Shown here piece after piece: positions 30,441 to 45,208 of a stretch of DNA of 64,000 bases. The notes beneath the pieces are model-generated. The model had not been told where the DNA came from. It made no database searches and saw only the letters and a program-made list of their open reading frames with translations. Where the stretch lies: contig NW_027469176.1 of NCBI RefSeq assembly GCF_051020765.1, positions 412,396-476,395 of the forward strand, in the 5' to 3' direction. The stretch is from Lasioglossum baleicum. Taxonomy: Eukaryota; Arthropoda; Insecta; Hymenoptera; Halictidae. Each line of letters opens with the position of its first letter. Position 1 is the first letter of the stretch. The position numbers and the translations under genes were made by a program.

Positions 30441-31100
30441 CATAACGCATAACGCATAACGCATAACGCATAACGCATAACGCATAACGCATAACGCATA
30501 ACGCATAACGCATAACGCATAACGCATAACGCATAACGCATAACGCATAACGCATAACGCATAACGCATAACGCATAACGCATAACGCATAACGCATAAC
30601 GCATAACGCATAACGCATAACGCATAACGCATAACGCATAACGCATAACGCAAATAACGCATAACGCATAACGCATAACGCATAACGCATAACGCGTAAC
30701 GCAAAACTCATAACGCATAACGCATAACGCATAACGCATAACGCATAACGCATAACGCATAACGCATAACGCATAACGCATAACGCATAACGCATAACGC
30801 ATAACGCATAACGCATAACGCATAACGCATAACGCATAACGCATAACGCATAACGCATAACGCATAACGCATAACGCATAACGCATAACGCATAACGCAT
30901 AACGCATAACGCATAACGCATAACGCATAACGCGTAACGCAAAACTCATAACCCATAACGCATAACACATAACGCATAACGCATAACGCATAACGCATAA
31001 CGCATAACGCATAACGCATAACGCATAACGCATAACGCATAACGCATAACGCATAACGCATAACGCATAACGCATAACGCATAACGCATAACGCATAACG

Positions 31101-31214
31101 CAGAACGCACAACGCACAACGCACAACGCACAACGCACAACGCACAACGCACAACGCACAACGCATAACGCATAACGCATAACGCATAACGCATAACGCA
31201 TAACGCAAATAACG
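31101..31214. repeat. E element 11 (8 CACAACG)
   Basis: Leader, eight CACAACG (31,108-31,163), six plain units, CAAATAACG. A C2 follows near 31,297. Confidence 0.92.
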
Positions 31215-32462
31215 CATAACGCATAACGCATAACGCATAACGCATAACGCATAACGCATAACGCATAACGCATAACGCATAACGCATAACGCATAACCCA
31301 TAACGCAAATAACGCTTAACGCATAACGCATAACGCATAACGCATAGCGCATAACGCATAACGCATAACGCATAACGCATAACGCATAACGCATAACGCA
31401 TAACGCATAACGCATAACGCATAACGCATAACGCATAACGCATAACGCATAACGCATAACGCATAACGCATAACGCATAACGCATAACGCATAACGCATA
31501 ACGCATAACGCATAACGCATAACGCATAACGCATAACGCATAACGCATAACGCATAACGCATAAAGCATAACGCATAACGCATAACGCATAACGCATAAC
31601 GCATAACGCATAACGCATAACGCATAACGCATAACGCATAACGCATAACGCATAACGCATAACGCATAACGCATAACGCATAACGCATAACGCATAACGC
31701 ATAACGCATAACGCATAACGCATAACGCATAACGCATAACGCATAACGCATAACGCATAACGCATAACGCATACCGCATAACGCATAACGCATAACGCAT
31801 AACGCATAACGCATAACGCATAACGCATAACGCATAACGCATAACGCATAACGCATAACGCATAACGCATAACGCATAACGCATAACGCATAACGCATAA
31901 CGCATAACGCATAACGCATAACGCATAACGCATAACGCATAACGCATAACGCATAACGCATAACGCATAACGCATAACGCATAACGCATAACGCATAACG
32001 CATAACGCATAACGCATAACGCATAACGCATAACGCATAACGCATAACGCATAACGCCTAACGCATAACGCATAACGCATAACGCATAACGCATAACGCA
32101 TAACGCATAACGCATAACGCATAACGCATAACGCATAACGCATAACGCATAACGCATAACGCATAACGCATAACGCATAACGCATAACGCATAACGCATA
32201 ACGCATAACGCATAACGCATAACGCATAACGCATAACGCATAACGCATAACGCATAACGCATAACGCAGAACGCATAACGCATAACGCATAACGCATAAC
32301 GCATAACGCATAACGCATAACGCATAACGCATAACGCATTACGCATAACGCATAACGCATAACGCATAACGCATAACGCATAACGCATAACGCATACCGC
32401 ATAACGCATAACGCATAACGCATAACGCATAACGCATAACGCATAACGCATAACGCATAACG

Positions 32463-32597
32463 CAGAACGCACAACGCACAACGCACAACGCACAACGCAC
32501 AACGCACAACGCACAACGCACAACGCACAACGCACAACGCATAACGCATAACGCATAACGCATAACGCATAACGCATAACGCATAACGCAAATAACG
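32463..32597. repeat. E element 12 (10 CACAACG), left half of a P pair
   Basis: Leader, ten CACAACG (32,470-32,539), seven plain units, CAAATAACG. Exactly 3,532 bp after element 6. Confidence 0.92.
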
Positions 32598-32639
32598 CAT
32601 AACGCATAACGCATAACGCATAACGCATAACGCATAACG

Positions 32640-32753
32640 CAGAACGCACAACGCACAACGCACAACGCACAACGCACAACGCACAACGCACAACGCACAA
32701 CGCATAACGCATAACGCATAACGCATAACGCATAACGCATAACGCAAATAACG
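32640..32753. repeat. E element 13 (8 CACAACG), right half of a P pair
   Basis: Leader, eight CACAACG (32,647-32,702), six plain units, CAAATAACG. 3,532 bp after element 7. Confidence 0.92.
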
Positions 32754-33601
32754 CATAACGCATAACGCATAACGCATAACGCATAACGCATAACGCATAA
32801 CGCATAACGCATAACGCATAACGCATAACGCATAACGCATAACGCATAACGCATAACGCATAACGCATAACGCATAACGCATAACGCATAACGCATAACG
32901 CATAACGCATAACGCATAACGCATAACGCATAACGCATAACGCATAACGCATAACGCATAACGCATAACGCATAACGCATAACGCAAATAACGCATAACG
33001 CATAACGCATAACGCATAACGCATAACGCATAACGCATAACGCGTAACGCAAAACTCATAACGCATAACGCATAACGCATAACGCATAACGCATAACGCA
33101 TAACGCATAACGCATAACGCATAACGCATAACGCATAACGCATAACGCATAACGCATAACGCATAACGCATAACGCATAACGCATAACGCATAACGCATA
33201 ACGCATAACGCATAACGCATAACGCATAACGCATAACGCATAACGCATAACGCATAACGCATAACGCATAACGCATAACGCATAACGCATAACGCATAAC
33301 GCATAACGCATAACGCATATGGCATAAGCATAACGCATAACGCATAACGCATAACGCATAACGCAAAACGCAAAACTCATAACGCATAACGCATAACGCA
33401 TAACGCATAACGCATAACGCATAACGCATAACGCATAACGCATAACGCATAACGCATAACGCATAACGCATAACGCATAACGCATAACGCATAACGCATA
33501 ACGCATAACGCATAACGCATAACGCATAACGCATAACGCATAACGCATAACGCATAACGCATAACGCATAACGCATAACGCATAACGCATAACGCATAAC
33601 G

Positions 33602-33715
33602 CAGAACGCACAACGCACAACGCACAACGCACAACGCACAACGCACAACGCACAACGCACAACGCATAACGCATAACGCATAACGCATAACGCATAACGC
33701 ATAACGCAAATAACG
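33602..33715. repeat. E element 14 (8 CACAACG), solitary
   Basis: Leader, eight CACAACG (33,609-33,664), six plain units, CAAATAACG, followed within 15 bp by an N site (33,730) and a doubled CAAAACGCAAAACTC. Confidence 0.92.
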
Positions 33716-33819
33716 CATAACGCATAACGCATATGGCATAAGCATAACGCATAACGCATAACGCATAACGCATAACGCAAAACGCAAAACTCATAACGCA
33801 TAACGCATAACGCATAACG

Positions 33820-33954
33820 CAGAACGCACAACGCACAACGCACAACGCACAACGCACAACGCACAACGCACAACGCACAACGCACAACGCACAACGCATA
33901 ACGCATAACGCATAACGCATAACGCATAACGCATAACGCATAACGCAAATAACG
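33820..33954. repeat. E element 15 (10 CACAACG), left half of a P pair
   Basis: Leader, ten CACAACG (33,827-33,896), seven plain units, CAAATAACG. 1,357 bp after element 12. Confidence 0.92.
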
Positions 33955-33996
33955 CATAACGCATAACGCATAACGCATAACGCATAACGCATAACG

Positions 33997-34110
33997 CAGA
34001 ACGCACAACGCACAACGCACAACGCACAACGCACAACGCACAACGCACAACGCACAACGCATAACGCATAACGCATAACGCATAACGCATAACGCATAAC
34101 GCAAATAACG
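33997..34110. repeat. E element 16 (8 CACAACG), right half of a P pair
   Basis: Leader, eight CACAACG (34,004-34,059), six plain units, CAAATAACG. 1,357 bp after element 13. Confidence 0.92.
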
Positions 34111-35949
34111 CATAACGCATAACGCATAACGCATAACGCATAACGCATAACGCATAACGCATAACGCATAACGCATAACGCATAACGCATAACGCATAAC
34201 GCATAACGCATAACGCATAACGCATAACGCATAACGCATAACGCATAACGCATAACGCATAACGCATAACGCATAACGCATAACGCATAACGCATAACGC
34301 ATAACGCATAACGCATAACGCATAACGCATAACGCATAACGCATAACGCATAACGCAAATAACGCATAACGCATAACGCATAACGCATAACGCATAACGC
34401 ATAACGCATAACGCGTAACGCAAAACTCATAACGCATAACGCATAACGCATAACGCATAACGCATAACGCATAACGCATAACGCATAACGCATAACGCAT
34501 AACGCATAACGCATAACGCATAACGCATAACGCATAACGCATAACGCATAACGCATAACGCATAACGCATAACGCATAACGCATAACGCATAACGCATAA
34601 CGCATAACGCATAACGCATAACGCATAACGCATAACGCATAACGCATAACGCATAACGCATAACGCATAACGCATAACGCATAACGCATATGGCATAAGC
34701 ATAACGCATAACGCATAACGCATAACGCATAACGCAAAACGCAAAACTCATAACGCATAACGCATAACGCATAACGCATAACGCATAACGCATAACGCAT
34801 AACGCATAACGCATAACGCATAACGCATAACGCATAACGCATAACGCATAACGCATAACGCATAACGCATAACGCATAACGCATAACGCATAACGCATAA
34901 CGCATAACGCATAACGCATAACGCATAACGCATAACGCATAACGCATAACGCATAACGCATAACGCATAACGCATATCGCATAACGCATAACGCATAACG
35001 CATAACGCATAACGCATAACGCATAACGCATAACGCATAACGCATAACGCATAACGCATAACGCATAACGCATAACGCATAACGCATAACGCATAACGCA
35101 TAACGCATAACGCATAACGCATAACGCATAACGCATAACGCATAACGCATAACGCATAACGCATAACGCATAACGCATAACGCATAACGCATAACGCATA
35201 ACGCAGAACGCATAACGCATAACGCATAACGCATAACGCATAACGCATAACGCATTACGCATAACGCCTAAAGCATAACGCATAACGCATAACGCATAAC
35301 GCATAACGCATAACGCATAACGCATAACGCATAACGCATAACGCATAACGTATAACGCATAACGCATAACGCATAACGCATAACGCATAACGCGTAACGC
35401 AAAACTCATAACGCATAACGCATAACGCATAACGCATAACGCATATGGCATAAGCATAACGCATAACGCATAACGCATAACGCATAACGCATAACGCATA
35501 ACGCATAACGCATAACGCATAACGCATAACGCATAACGCATAACGCATAACGCATAACGCATAACGCATAACGCATAACGCATAACGCATAACGCATAAC
35601 GCAAAACTCATAACGCATAACACATAACGCATAACGCATAACGCATAACGCATAACGTATAAACCATAAGGCATAACGCATAGCCCATAACGCATAACGC
35701 ATAACGCATAACGCATAATGCAAAAGTCATAACGCATAACGCATAACGCATAACGCAAAACGCATAACGCATAACGCATAACGCATAACGCATAACGCAT
35801 AACGCATAACGCATAACGCATAACGCATAACGCATAACGCATAACGCATAACGCATAACGCATAACGCATAACGCATAACGCATAACGCATAACGCATAA
35901 CGCATAACGCATAACGCATAACGCATAACGCATAACGCATAACGCATAA

Positions 35950-36625
35950 CGCGTAACGCAAAACTCATAACGCATAACGCATAACGCATAACGCATAACG
36001 CATAACGCATAACGCATAACGCATAACGCATATGGCATAAGCATAACGCATAACGCATAACGCATAACGCATAACGCATAACGCAAAACGCAAAACTCAT
36101 AACGCATAACGCATAACGCATAACGCATAACGCATAACGCATAACGCATAACGCATAACGCATAACGCATAACGCATAACGCATAACGCGTAACGCAAAA
36201 CTCATAACGCATAACGCATAACGCATAACGCATAACGCATAACGCATATGGCATAAGCATAACGCATAACGCATAACGCATAACGCATAACGCATAACGC
36301 ATAACGCATAACGCATAACGCATAACGCATAACGCATAACGCATAACGCATAACGCATAACGCATAACCCATAACGCATAACGCATAACGCATAACGCAT
36401 AACGCATAACGCATAACGCATAACGCATAACGCATAACGCATAACGCATAACGCATAACGCATAACGCATAACGCATAACGCATAACGCATAACGCATAA
36501 CGCATAACGCATAACGCATAACGCATAACGCGTAACGCAAAACTCATAACGCATAACACATAACGCATAACGCATAACGCATAACGCATAACGTATAAAC
36601 CATAAGGCATAACGCATAGCCCATA
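35950..36625. repeat. Segment shared with 21.28-22.01 kb
   Basis: The distant partner of 21,284-22,010, embedded in an otherwise different neighbourhood. Both N sites are exactly 216 bp apart in each copy. The A cassette here is followed by T, which the partner lacks. Confidence 0.75.
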
Positions 36626-39600
36626 ACGCATAACGCATAACGCATAACGCATAATGCAAAAGTCATAACGCATAACGCATAACGCATAACGCAAAACGCA
36701 TAACGCATAACGCATAACGCATAACGCATAACGCATAACGCATAACGCATAACGCATAACGCATAACGCATAACGCATAACGCATAACGCATAACGCATA
36801 ACGCATAACGCATAACGCATAACGCATAACGCATAACGCATAACGCATAACGCATAACGCATAACGCATAACGCATAACGCATAACGCATAACGCATAAC
36901 GCATAACGCATAACGCATAACGCATAACGCATAACGCATAACGCATAACGCATAACGCATAACGCATAACGCATAACGCATAACGCATAACGCAAATAAC
37001 GCATAACGCATAACGCATAACGCATAACGCATAACGCATAACGCATAACGCATAACGCATAACGCGTAACGCAAAACTCATAACGCATAACGCATAACGC
37101 ATAACGCATAACGCATAACGCATAACGCATAACGCATAACGCATAACGCATAACGCATAACGCATAACGCATAACGCATAACGCATAACGCATAACGCAT
37201 AACGCATAACGCATAACGCATAACGCATAACGCATAACGCATAACGCATAACGCATAACGCATAACGCATAACGCATAACGCATAACGCATAACGCATAA
37301 CGCATAACGCATAACGCATAACGCATAACGCATAACGCATAACGCATAACGCATAACGCATAACGCATAACGCATAACGCATAACGCATAACGCATAACG
37401 CATAACGCATAACGCATAACGCATAACGCATAACGCATAACGCATAACGCATAACGCATAACGCATAACGCGTAACGCAAAACTCATAACGCATAACGCA
37501 TAACGCATAACGCATAACGCATATGGCATAAGCATAACGCATAACGCATAACGCATAACGCATAACGCATAACGCATAACGCATAACGCATAACGCATAA
37601 CGCATAACGCATAACGCATAACGCATAACGCATAACGCATAACGCATAACGCATAACGCATAACGCATAACGCATAACGCATAACGCATAACGCGTAACG
37701 CAAAACTCATAACGCATAACACATAACGCATAACGCATAACGCATAACGCATAACGTATAAACCACAAGGCATAACGCATAGCCCATAACGCATAACGCA
37801 TAACGCATAACGCATAACGCATAACGCATAACGCATAACGCATAACGCATAACGCATAACGCATAACGCATAACGCATAACGCATAACGCATAACGCATA
37901 ACGCATAACGCATAACGCATAACGCATAACGCATAACGCATAACGCATAACGCATAACGCATAACGCATAACACATAACGCATAACGCATAACGCATAAC
38001 GCATAACGCATAAAGCATAACGCATAACGCATAACGCATAACGCATAACGCATAACGCATAACGCATAACGCATAACGCATAACGCATAACGCATAACGC
38101 ATAACGCATAACGCATAACGCATAACGCATAACGCATAACGCATAACGCATAACGCATAACGCATAACGCATAACGCATAACGCATAACGCATAACGCAT
38201 AACGCATAACGCAAATAACGCATAACGCATAACGCATAACGCATAACGCATAACGCATAACGCATAACGCATAACGCATAACGCATAACGCATAACGCAT
38301 AACGCATAACGCATAACGCATAACGCATAACGCATAACGCATAACGCATAACGCAAAACGCATAACGCATAACGCATAACGCATAACGCATAACGCATAA
38401 CGCATAACGCATAACGCATAACGCATAACGCATAACGCATAACGCATAACGCATAACGCATAACGCATAACGCATAACGCATAACGCATAACGCATAACG
38501 CATAACGCATAACGCATAACGCATAACGCATAACGCATAACGCATAACGCATAACGCATAACGCATAACGCATAACGCATAACGCATAACGCGTAACGCA
38601 AAACTCATAACCCATAACGCATAACGCATAACGCATAACGCATAACGCATAACGCATAACGCATAGCGCATAACGCATAACGCATAACGCATAACGCATA
38701 ACGCATAACGCATAACGCATAACGCATAACGCAAATAACGCATAACGCATAACGCATAACGCATAACGCATAACGCATAACGCATAACGCATAACGCATA
38801 ACGCATAACGCATAACGCATAACGCATAACGCATAACGCATAACGCATAACGCATAACGCATAACGCATAACGCATAACGCATAACGCATAACGCATAAC
38901 GCATAACGCATAACGCATAACGCATAACGCATAACGCAAATAACGCATAACGCATAACGCATAACGCATAACGCATAACGCATAACGCATAACGCATAAC
39001 GCATAACGCATAACGCATAACGCATAACGCATAACGCATAACGCATAACGCATAACGCATAACGCATAACGCATAACGCATAACGCATAACGCAAAACGC
39101 ATAACGCATAACGCATAACGCATAACGCATAACGCATAACGCATAACGCATAACGCATAACGCATAACGCATAACGCATAACGCATAACGCATAACGCAT
39201 AACGCATAACGCATAACGCATAACGCATAACGCATAACGCATAACGCATAACGCATAACGCATAACGCATAACGCATAACGCATAACGCATAACGCATAA
39301 CGCATAACGCATAACGCATAACGCATAACGCATAACGCATAACGCATAACGCATAACGCATAACGCATAACGCATAACGCATAACGCATAACGCATAACG
39401 CATAACGCATAACGCATAACGCATAACGCATAACGCATAACGCATAACGCATAACGCATAACGCATAACGCATAACGCGTAACGCAAAACTCATAACCCA
39501 TAACGCATAACGCATAACGCATAACGCATAACGCATAACGCATAGCGCATAACGCATAACGCATAACGCATAACGCATAACGCATAACGCATAACGCATA

Positions 39601-39687
39601 ACGCATAACGCATAACGCATAACGCATAACGCATAACGCATAACGCATAACGCATAACGCATAACGCATAACGCATAACGCATAACG

Positions 39688-39815
39688 CAGAACGCACAAC
39701 GCACAACGCACAACGCACAACGCACAACGCACAACGCACAACGCACAACGCACAACGCACAACGCATAACGCATAACGCATAACGCATAACGCATAACGC
39801 ATAACGCAAATAACG
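39688..39815. repeat. E element 17 (10 CACAACG), isolated
   Basis: Leader, ten CACAACG (39,695-39,764), six plain units, CAAATAACG. The only such block between 34.1 and 41.3 kb. Confidence 0.92.
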
Positions 39816-41332
39816 CATAACGCATAACGCATAACGCATAACGCATAACGCATAACGCATAACGCATAACGCATAACGCATAACGCATAACGCATAACGC
39901 ATAACGCATAACGCATAACGCATAACGCATAACGCATAACGCATAACGCATAACGCATAAGGCATAAGCATAACGCATAACGCATAACGCATAACGCATA
40001 ACGCATAACGCATAACGCATAACGCATAACGCATAACGCATAACGCATAACGCATAACGCATAACGCATAACGCATAACGCATAACGCATAACGCATAAC
40101 GCATAACGCATAACGCATAACGCATAACGCATAACGCATAACGCATAACGCATAACGCATAACGCATAACGCATAACGCATAACGCTTAACGCATAACGC
40201 ATAACGCATAACGCATAACGCATAACGCATAACGCATAACGCATAACGCATAACGCATAACGCATAACGCATAACGCATAACGCATAACGCATAACGCAT
40301 AACGCATAACGCATAACGCATAACGCATAACGCATAACGCATAACGCATAACGCATAACGCATAACGCATAACGCATAACGCATAACGCATAACGCATAA
40401 CGCATAACGCATAACGCATAACGCATAACGCATAACGCATAACGCATAACGCATAACGCATAACGCTTAACGCATAACGCGTAACGCAAGACTCATAACG
40501 CATAACACATAACGCATAACGCATAACGCATAACGCATAACGTATAAACCATAAGGCATAACGCATAGCCCATAACGCATAACGCATAACGCATATGGCA
40601 TAAGCATAACGCATAACGCATAACGCATAACGCATAACGCATAACGCATAACGCATAACGCATAACGCATAACGCATAACGCATAACGCATAACGCATAA
40701 CGCATAACGCATAACGCATAACGCATAACGCATAACGCATAACGCATAACGCGTAACGCAAAACTCATAACGCATAACACATAACGCATAACGCATAACG
40801 CATAACGCATAACGCATAACGCGTAACGCAAAACTCATAACGCATAACACATAACGCATAACGCATAACGCATAACGCATAACGTATAAACCACAAGGCA
40901 TAACGCATAGCCCATAACGCATAACGCATAACGCATAACGCATAATGCAAAAGTCATAACGCATAACGCATAACGCATAACGCATAACGCAAAACGCATA
41001 ACGCATAACGCATAACGCATAACGCATAACGCATAACGCATAACGCATAACGCATAACGCATAACGCATAACGCATAACGCATAACGCATAACGCATAAC
41101 GCATAACGCATAACGCGTAACGCAAAACTCATAACCCATAACGCATAACACATAACGCATAACGCATAACGCATAACGCATAACGCATAACGCATAACGC
41201 ATAACGCATAACGCATAACGCATAACGCATAACGCATAACGCATAACGCATAACGCATAACGCATAACGCATAACGCATAACGCATAACGCATAACGCAT
41301 AACGCATAACGCATAACGCATAACGCATAACG

Positions 41333-41409
41333 CAGAACGCACAACGCACAACGCACAACGCACAACGCACAACGCACAACGCACAACGCACAACGCACAA
41401 CGCACAACG
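41333..41409. repeat. E element 18 (10 CACAACG), tail missing
   Basis: CAGAACG leader and ten CACAACG (41,340-41,409). The CAAATAACG tail is not found at the expected place. One of only two leader-bearing blocks without it; the other is its duplicate at 44,225. Confidence 0.9.
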
Positions 41410-41747
41410 CATAACGCATAACGCATAACGCATAACGCATAACGCATAACGCATAACGCATAACGCATAACGCATAACGCATAACGCATAACGCATAACG
41501 CATAAAGCATAACGCATAACGCATAACGCATAACGCATAACGCATAACGCATAACGCATAACGCATAACGCATAACGCATAACGCATAACGCATAACGCA
41601 TAACGCATAACGCATAACGCATAACCCATAACGCAAATAACGCTTAACGCATAACGCATAACGCATAACGCATAACGCATAACGCATAACGCATAACGCA
41701 TAACGCATAACGCATAACGCATAACGCATAACGCATAACGCATAACG

Positions 41748-41824
41748 CACAACGCACAACGCACAACGCACAACGCACATCGCACAACGCACAACGCACA
41801 ACGCACAACGCATAACGCACAACG
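41748..41824. repeat. CACATCG-type block 4 (9 units plus 1)
   Basis: Nine heptamers (41,748-41,810), CACATCG fifth, one plain CATAACG, then a lone CACAACG (41,818-41,824). No leader. Confidence 0.92.
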
Positions 41825-42188
41825 CATAACGCATAACGCATAACGCATAACGCATAACGCATAACGCATAACGCATAACGCATAACGCATAACGCATAAC
41901 GCATAACGCATAACGCATAACGCATAACGCATAACGCATAACGCATAACGCATAACGCATAACGCATAACGCATAACGCATAACGCATAACGCATAACGC
42001 ATAACGCGTAACGCAAAACTCATAACCCATAACGCATAACACATAACGCATAACGCATAACGCATAACGCATAACGCATAACGCATAACGCATAACGCAT
42101 AACGCATAACGCATAACGCATAACGCATAACGCATAACGCATAACGCATAACGCATAACGCATAACGCATAACGCATAACGCATAACG

Positions 42189-42309
42189 CAGAACGCACAA
42201 CGCACAACGCACAACGCACAACGCACAACGCACAACGCACAACGCACAACGCACAACGCATAACGCATAACGCATAACGCATAACGCATAACGCATAACG
42301 CAAATAACG
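42189..42309. repeat. E element 19 (9 CACAACG)
   Basis: Leader, nine CACAACG (42,196-42,258), six plain units, CAAATAACG. A second CAAATAACG follows 16 bp later, then C2 at about 42,402. Confidence 0.92.
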
Positions 42310-44224
42310 CATAACGCAAATAACGCATAACGCATAACGCATAACGCATAACGCATAACGCATAACGCATAACGCATAACGCATAACGCATAACGCATAA
42401 CCCATAACGCAAATAACGCTTAACGCATAACGCATAACGCATAACGCATAACGCATAACGCATAACGCATAACGCATAACGCATAACGCATAACGCATAA
42501 CGCATAACGCATAACGCATAACGCATAACGCATAACGCATAACGCATAACGCATAACGCATAACGCATAACGCATAACGCATAACGCATAACGCATAACG
42601 CATAACGCATAACGCATAACGCATAACGCATAACGCATAACGCATAACGCATAACGCATAACGCATAACGCATAACGCATAACGCATAACGCATAACGCA
42701 TAACGCATAACGCATAACGCATAACGCATAACGCATAACGCATAACGCATAACGCATAACGCTTAACGCATAACGCATAACGCATAACGCATAACGCATA
42801 ACGCATAACGCATAACGCATAACGCATAACGCATAACGCATAACGCATAACGCATAACGCATAACGCATAACGCAAATAACGCATAACGCATAACGCATA
42901 ACGCATAACGCGTAACGCAAAACTCATAACGCATAACGCATAACGCATAACGCATAACGCATAACGCATAACGCATAACGCATAACGCATAACGCATAAC
43001 GCATAACGCATAACGCATAACGCATAACGCATAACGCATAACGCATAACGCATAACGCATAACGCATAACGCATAACGCATAACGCATAACGCATAACGC
43101 ATAACGCATAACGCATAACGCATAACGCATAACGCATAACGCATAACGCATAACGCATAACGCATAACGCATAACGCATAACGCATAACGCATAACGCAT
43201 AACGCATAACGCATAACGCATAACGCATAACGCATAAGGCATAAGCATAACGCATAACGCATAACGCATAACGCATAACGCGTAACGCAAAACTCATAAC
43301 GCATAACGCATAACGCATAACGCATAACGCATAACGCATAACGCATAACGCATATGGCATAAGCATAACGCATAACGCATAACGCATAACGCATAACGCA
43401 TAACGCATAACGCATAACGCATAACGCATAACGCATAACGCATAACGCATAACGCATAACGCATAACGCATAACGCATAACGCATAACGCATAACGCATA
43501 ACGCATAACGCATAACGCATAACGCATAACGCATAACGCATAACGCATAACGCATAACGCATAACGCATAACGCATAACGCATAACGCATAACGCATAAC
43601 GCGTAACGCAAAACTCATAACGCATAACGCATAACGCATTACGCATAACGCATAACGCATAACGTATAAACCATAAGGCATAACGCATAGCCCATAACGC
43701 ATAACGCATAACGCATAACGCATAATGCAAAAGTCATAACGCATAACGCATAACGCATAACGCAAAACGCATAACGCATAACGCATAACGCATAACGCAT
43801 AACGCATAACGCATAACGCATAACGCATAACGCATAACGCATAACGCATAACGCATAACGCATAACGCATAACGCATAACGCATAACGCATAACGCATAA
43901 CGCATAACGCATAACGCATAACGCATAACGCATAACGCATAACGCATAACGCATAACGCATAACGCATAACGCATAACGCATAACGCATAACGCATAACG
44001 CATAACGCATAACGCATAACGCGTAACGCAAAACTCATAACCCATAACGCATAACACATAACGCATAACGCATAACGCATAACGCATAACGCATAACGCA
44101 TAACGCATAACGCATAACGCATAACGCATAACGCATAACGCATAACGCATAACGCATAACGCATAACGCATAACGCATAACGCATAACGCATAACGCATA
44201 ACGCATAACGCATAACGCATAACG

Positions 44225-44301
44225 CAGAACGCACAACGCACAACGCACAACGCACAACGCACAACGCACAACGCACAACGCACAACGCACAACGCACAAC
44301 G
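44225..44301. repeat. E element 20 (10 CACAACG), tail missing
   Basis: Duplicate of element 18, 2,892 bp downstream, with the same missing tail. Confidence 0.9.
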
Positions 44302-44639
44302 CATAACGCATAACGCATAACGCATAACGCATAACGCATAACGCATAACGCATAACGCATAACGCATAACGCATAACGCATAACGCATAACGCATAAAGC
44401 ATAACGCATAACGCATAACGCATAACGCATAACGCATAACGCATAACGCATAACGCATAACGCATAACGCATAACGCATAACGCATAACGCATAACGCAT
44501 AACGCATAACGCATAACCCATAACGCAAATAACGCTTAACGCATAACGCATAACGCATAACGCATAACGCATAACGCATAACGCATAACGCATAACGCAT
44601 AACGCATAACGCATAACGCATAACGCATAACGCATAACG

Positions 44640-44716
44640 CACAACGCACAACGCACAACGCACAACGCACATCGCACAACGCACAACGCACAACGCACAA
44701 CGCATAACGCACAACG
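44640..44716. repeat. CACATCG-type block 5 (9 units plus 1)
   Basis: Duplicate of 41,748-41,824 with an identical layout, including the detached final CACAACG. Confidence 0.92.
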
Positions 44717-45087
44717 CATAACGCATAACGCATAACGCATAACGCATAACGCATAACGCATAACGCATAACGCATAACGCATAACGCATAACGCATAACG
44801 CATAACGCATAACGCATAACGCATAACGCATAACGCATAACGCATAACGCATAACGCATAACGCATAACGCATAACGCATAACGCATAACGCATAACGCA
44901 TAACGCGTAACGCAAAACTCATAACCCATAACGCATAACACATAACGCATAACGCATAACGCATAACGCATAACGCATAACGCATAACGCATAACGCATA
45001 ACGCATAACGCATAACGCATAACGCATAACGCATAACGCATAACGCATAACGCATAACGCATAACGCATAACGCATAACGCATAACG

Positions 45088-45208
45088 CAGAACGCACAAC
45101 GCACAACGCACAACGCACAACGCACAACGCACAACGCACAACGCACAACGCACAACGCATAACGCATAACGCATAACGCATAACGCATAACGCATAACGC
45201 AAATAACG
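45088..45208. repeat. E element 21 (9 CACAACG)
   Basis: Duplicate of element 19, 2,899 bp downstream, again with a doubled CAAATAACG tail and a C2 at about 45,300. Confidence 0.92.

Larger units (their letters stand above)
32268..33375. repeat. P-pair segment, copy 1 of a local 1.36-kb repeat
   Basis: Marker order is lone CAGAACG (32,268), CATTACG (32,338), CATACCG, P pair (32,463 and 32,640), CAAATAACG (32,985), J (33,041), N (33,316), then a doubled CAAAACGCAAAACTC near 33,364. From the P pair on, the order recurs 1,357-1,371 bp downstream. The left part, through J at 33,041, also matches 28,736-29,487 at an offset of 3,532-3,560 bp. Confidence 0.85.
33820..34745. repeat. P-pair segment, copy 2 of a local 1.36-kb repeat
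   Basis: P pair (33,820 and 33,997), CAAATAACG (34,102 and 34,356), J (34,412), N (34,687), then the doubled CAAAACGCAAAACTC. Every marker sits 1,357 or 1,371 bp after its partner in 32,463-33,375. Confidence 0.88.
34746..40882. repeat. Array domain 5: mixed cassettes, one E element
   Basis: Contains CATATCG (34,975), the CAGAACG/CATTACG/CCTAAAGC module (35,204-35,273), A cassettes at 35656, 36592, 37755 and 40541, N sites at 35442, 36029, 36245, 37520 and 40592, and E element 17. The series CAAATAACG, CAAAACG, J with CCCATAACG, then CATAGCG appears twice in order (38,212/38,354/38,591/38,662 and 38,937/39,093/39,477/39,541), a loose local repeat of 0.72-0.89 kb. The remaining stretches are plain repeat. 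No gene is visible. Confidence 0.75.
41634..42402. repeat. Q unit 3 (C2 to C2)
   Basis: C2, CACATCG-type block of nine, J with CCCATAACG and ACACATAACG, E element of nine, doubled CAAATAACG, C2; 768 bp. Confidence 0.82.
40883..43600. repeat. 2.9-kb tandem duplication, copy 1
   Basis: Order: A (40883, the ACCACAAGG form), T, J with CCCATAACG (41,123), E 18 without tail, C2 (41,634), CACATCG-type block, E 19, doubled CAAATAACG, C2, CTTAACG (42,760), CAAATAACG (42,874), J (42,909), G (43,234), J (43,279), N (43,351). Confidence 0.9.
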
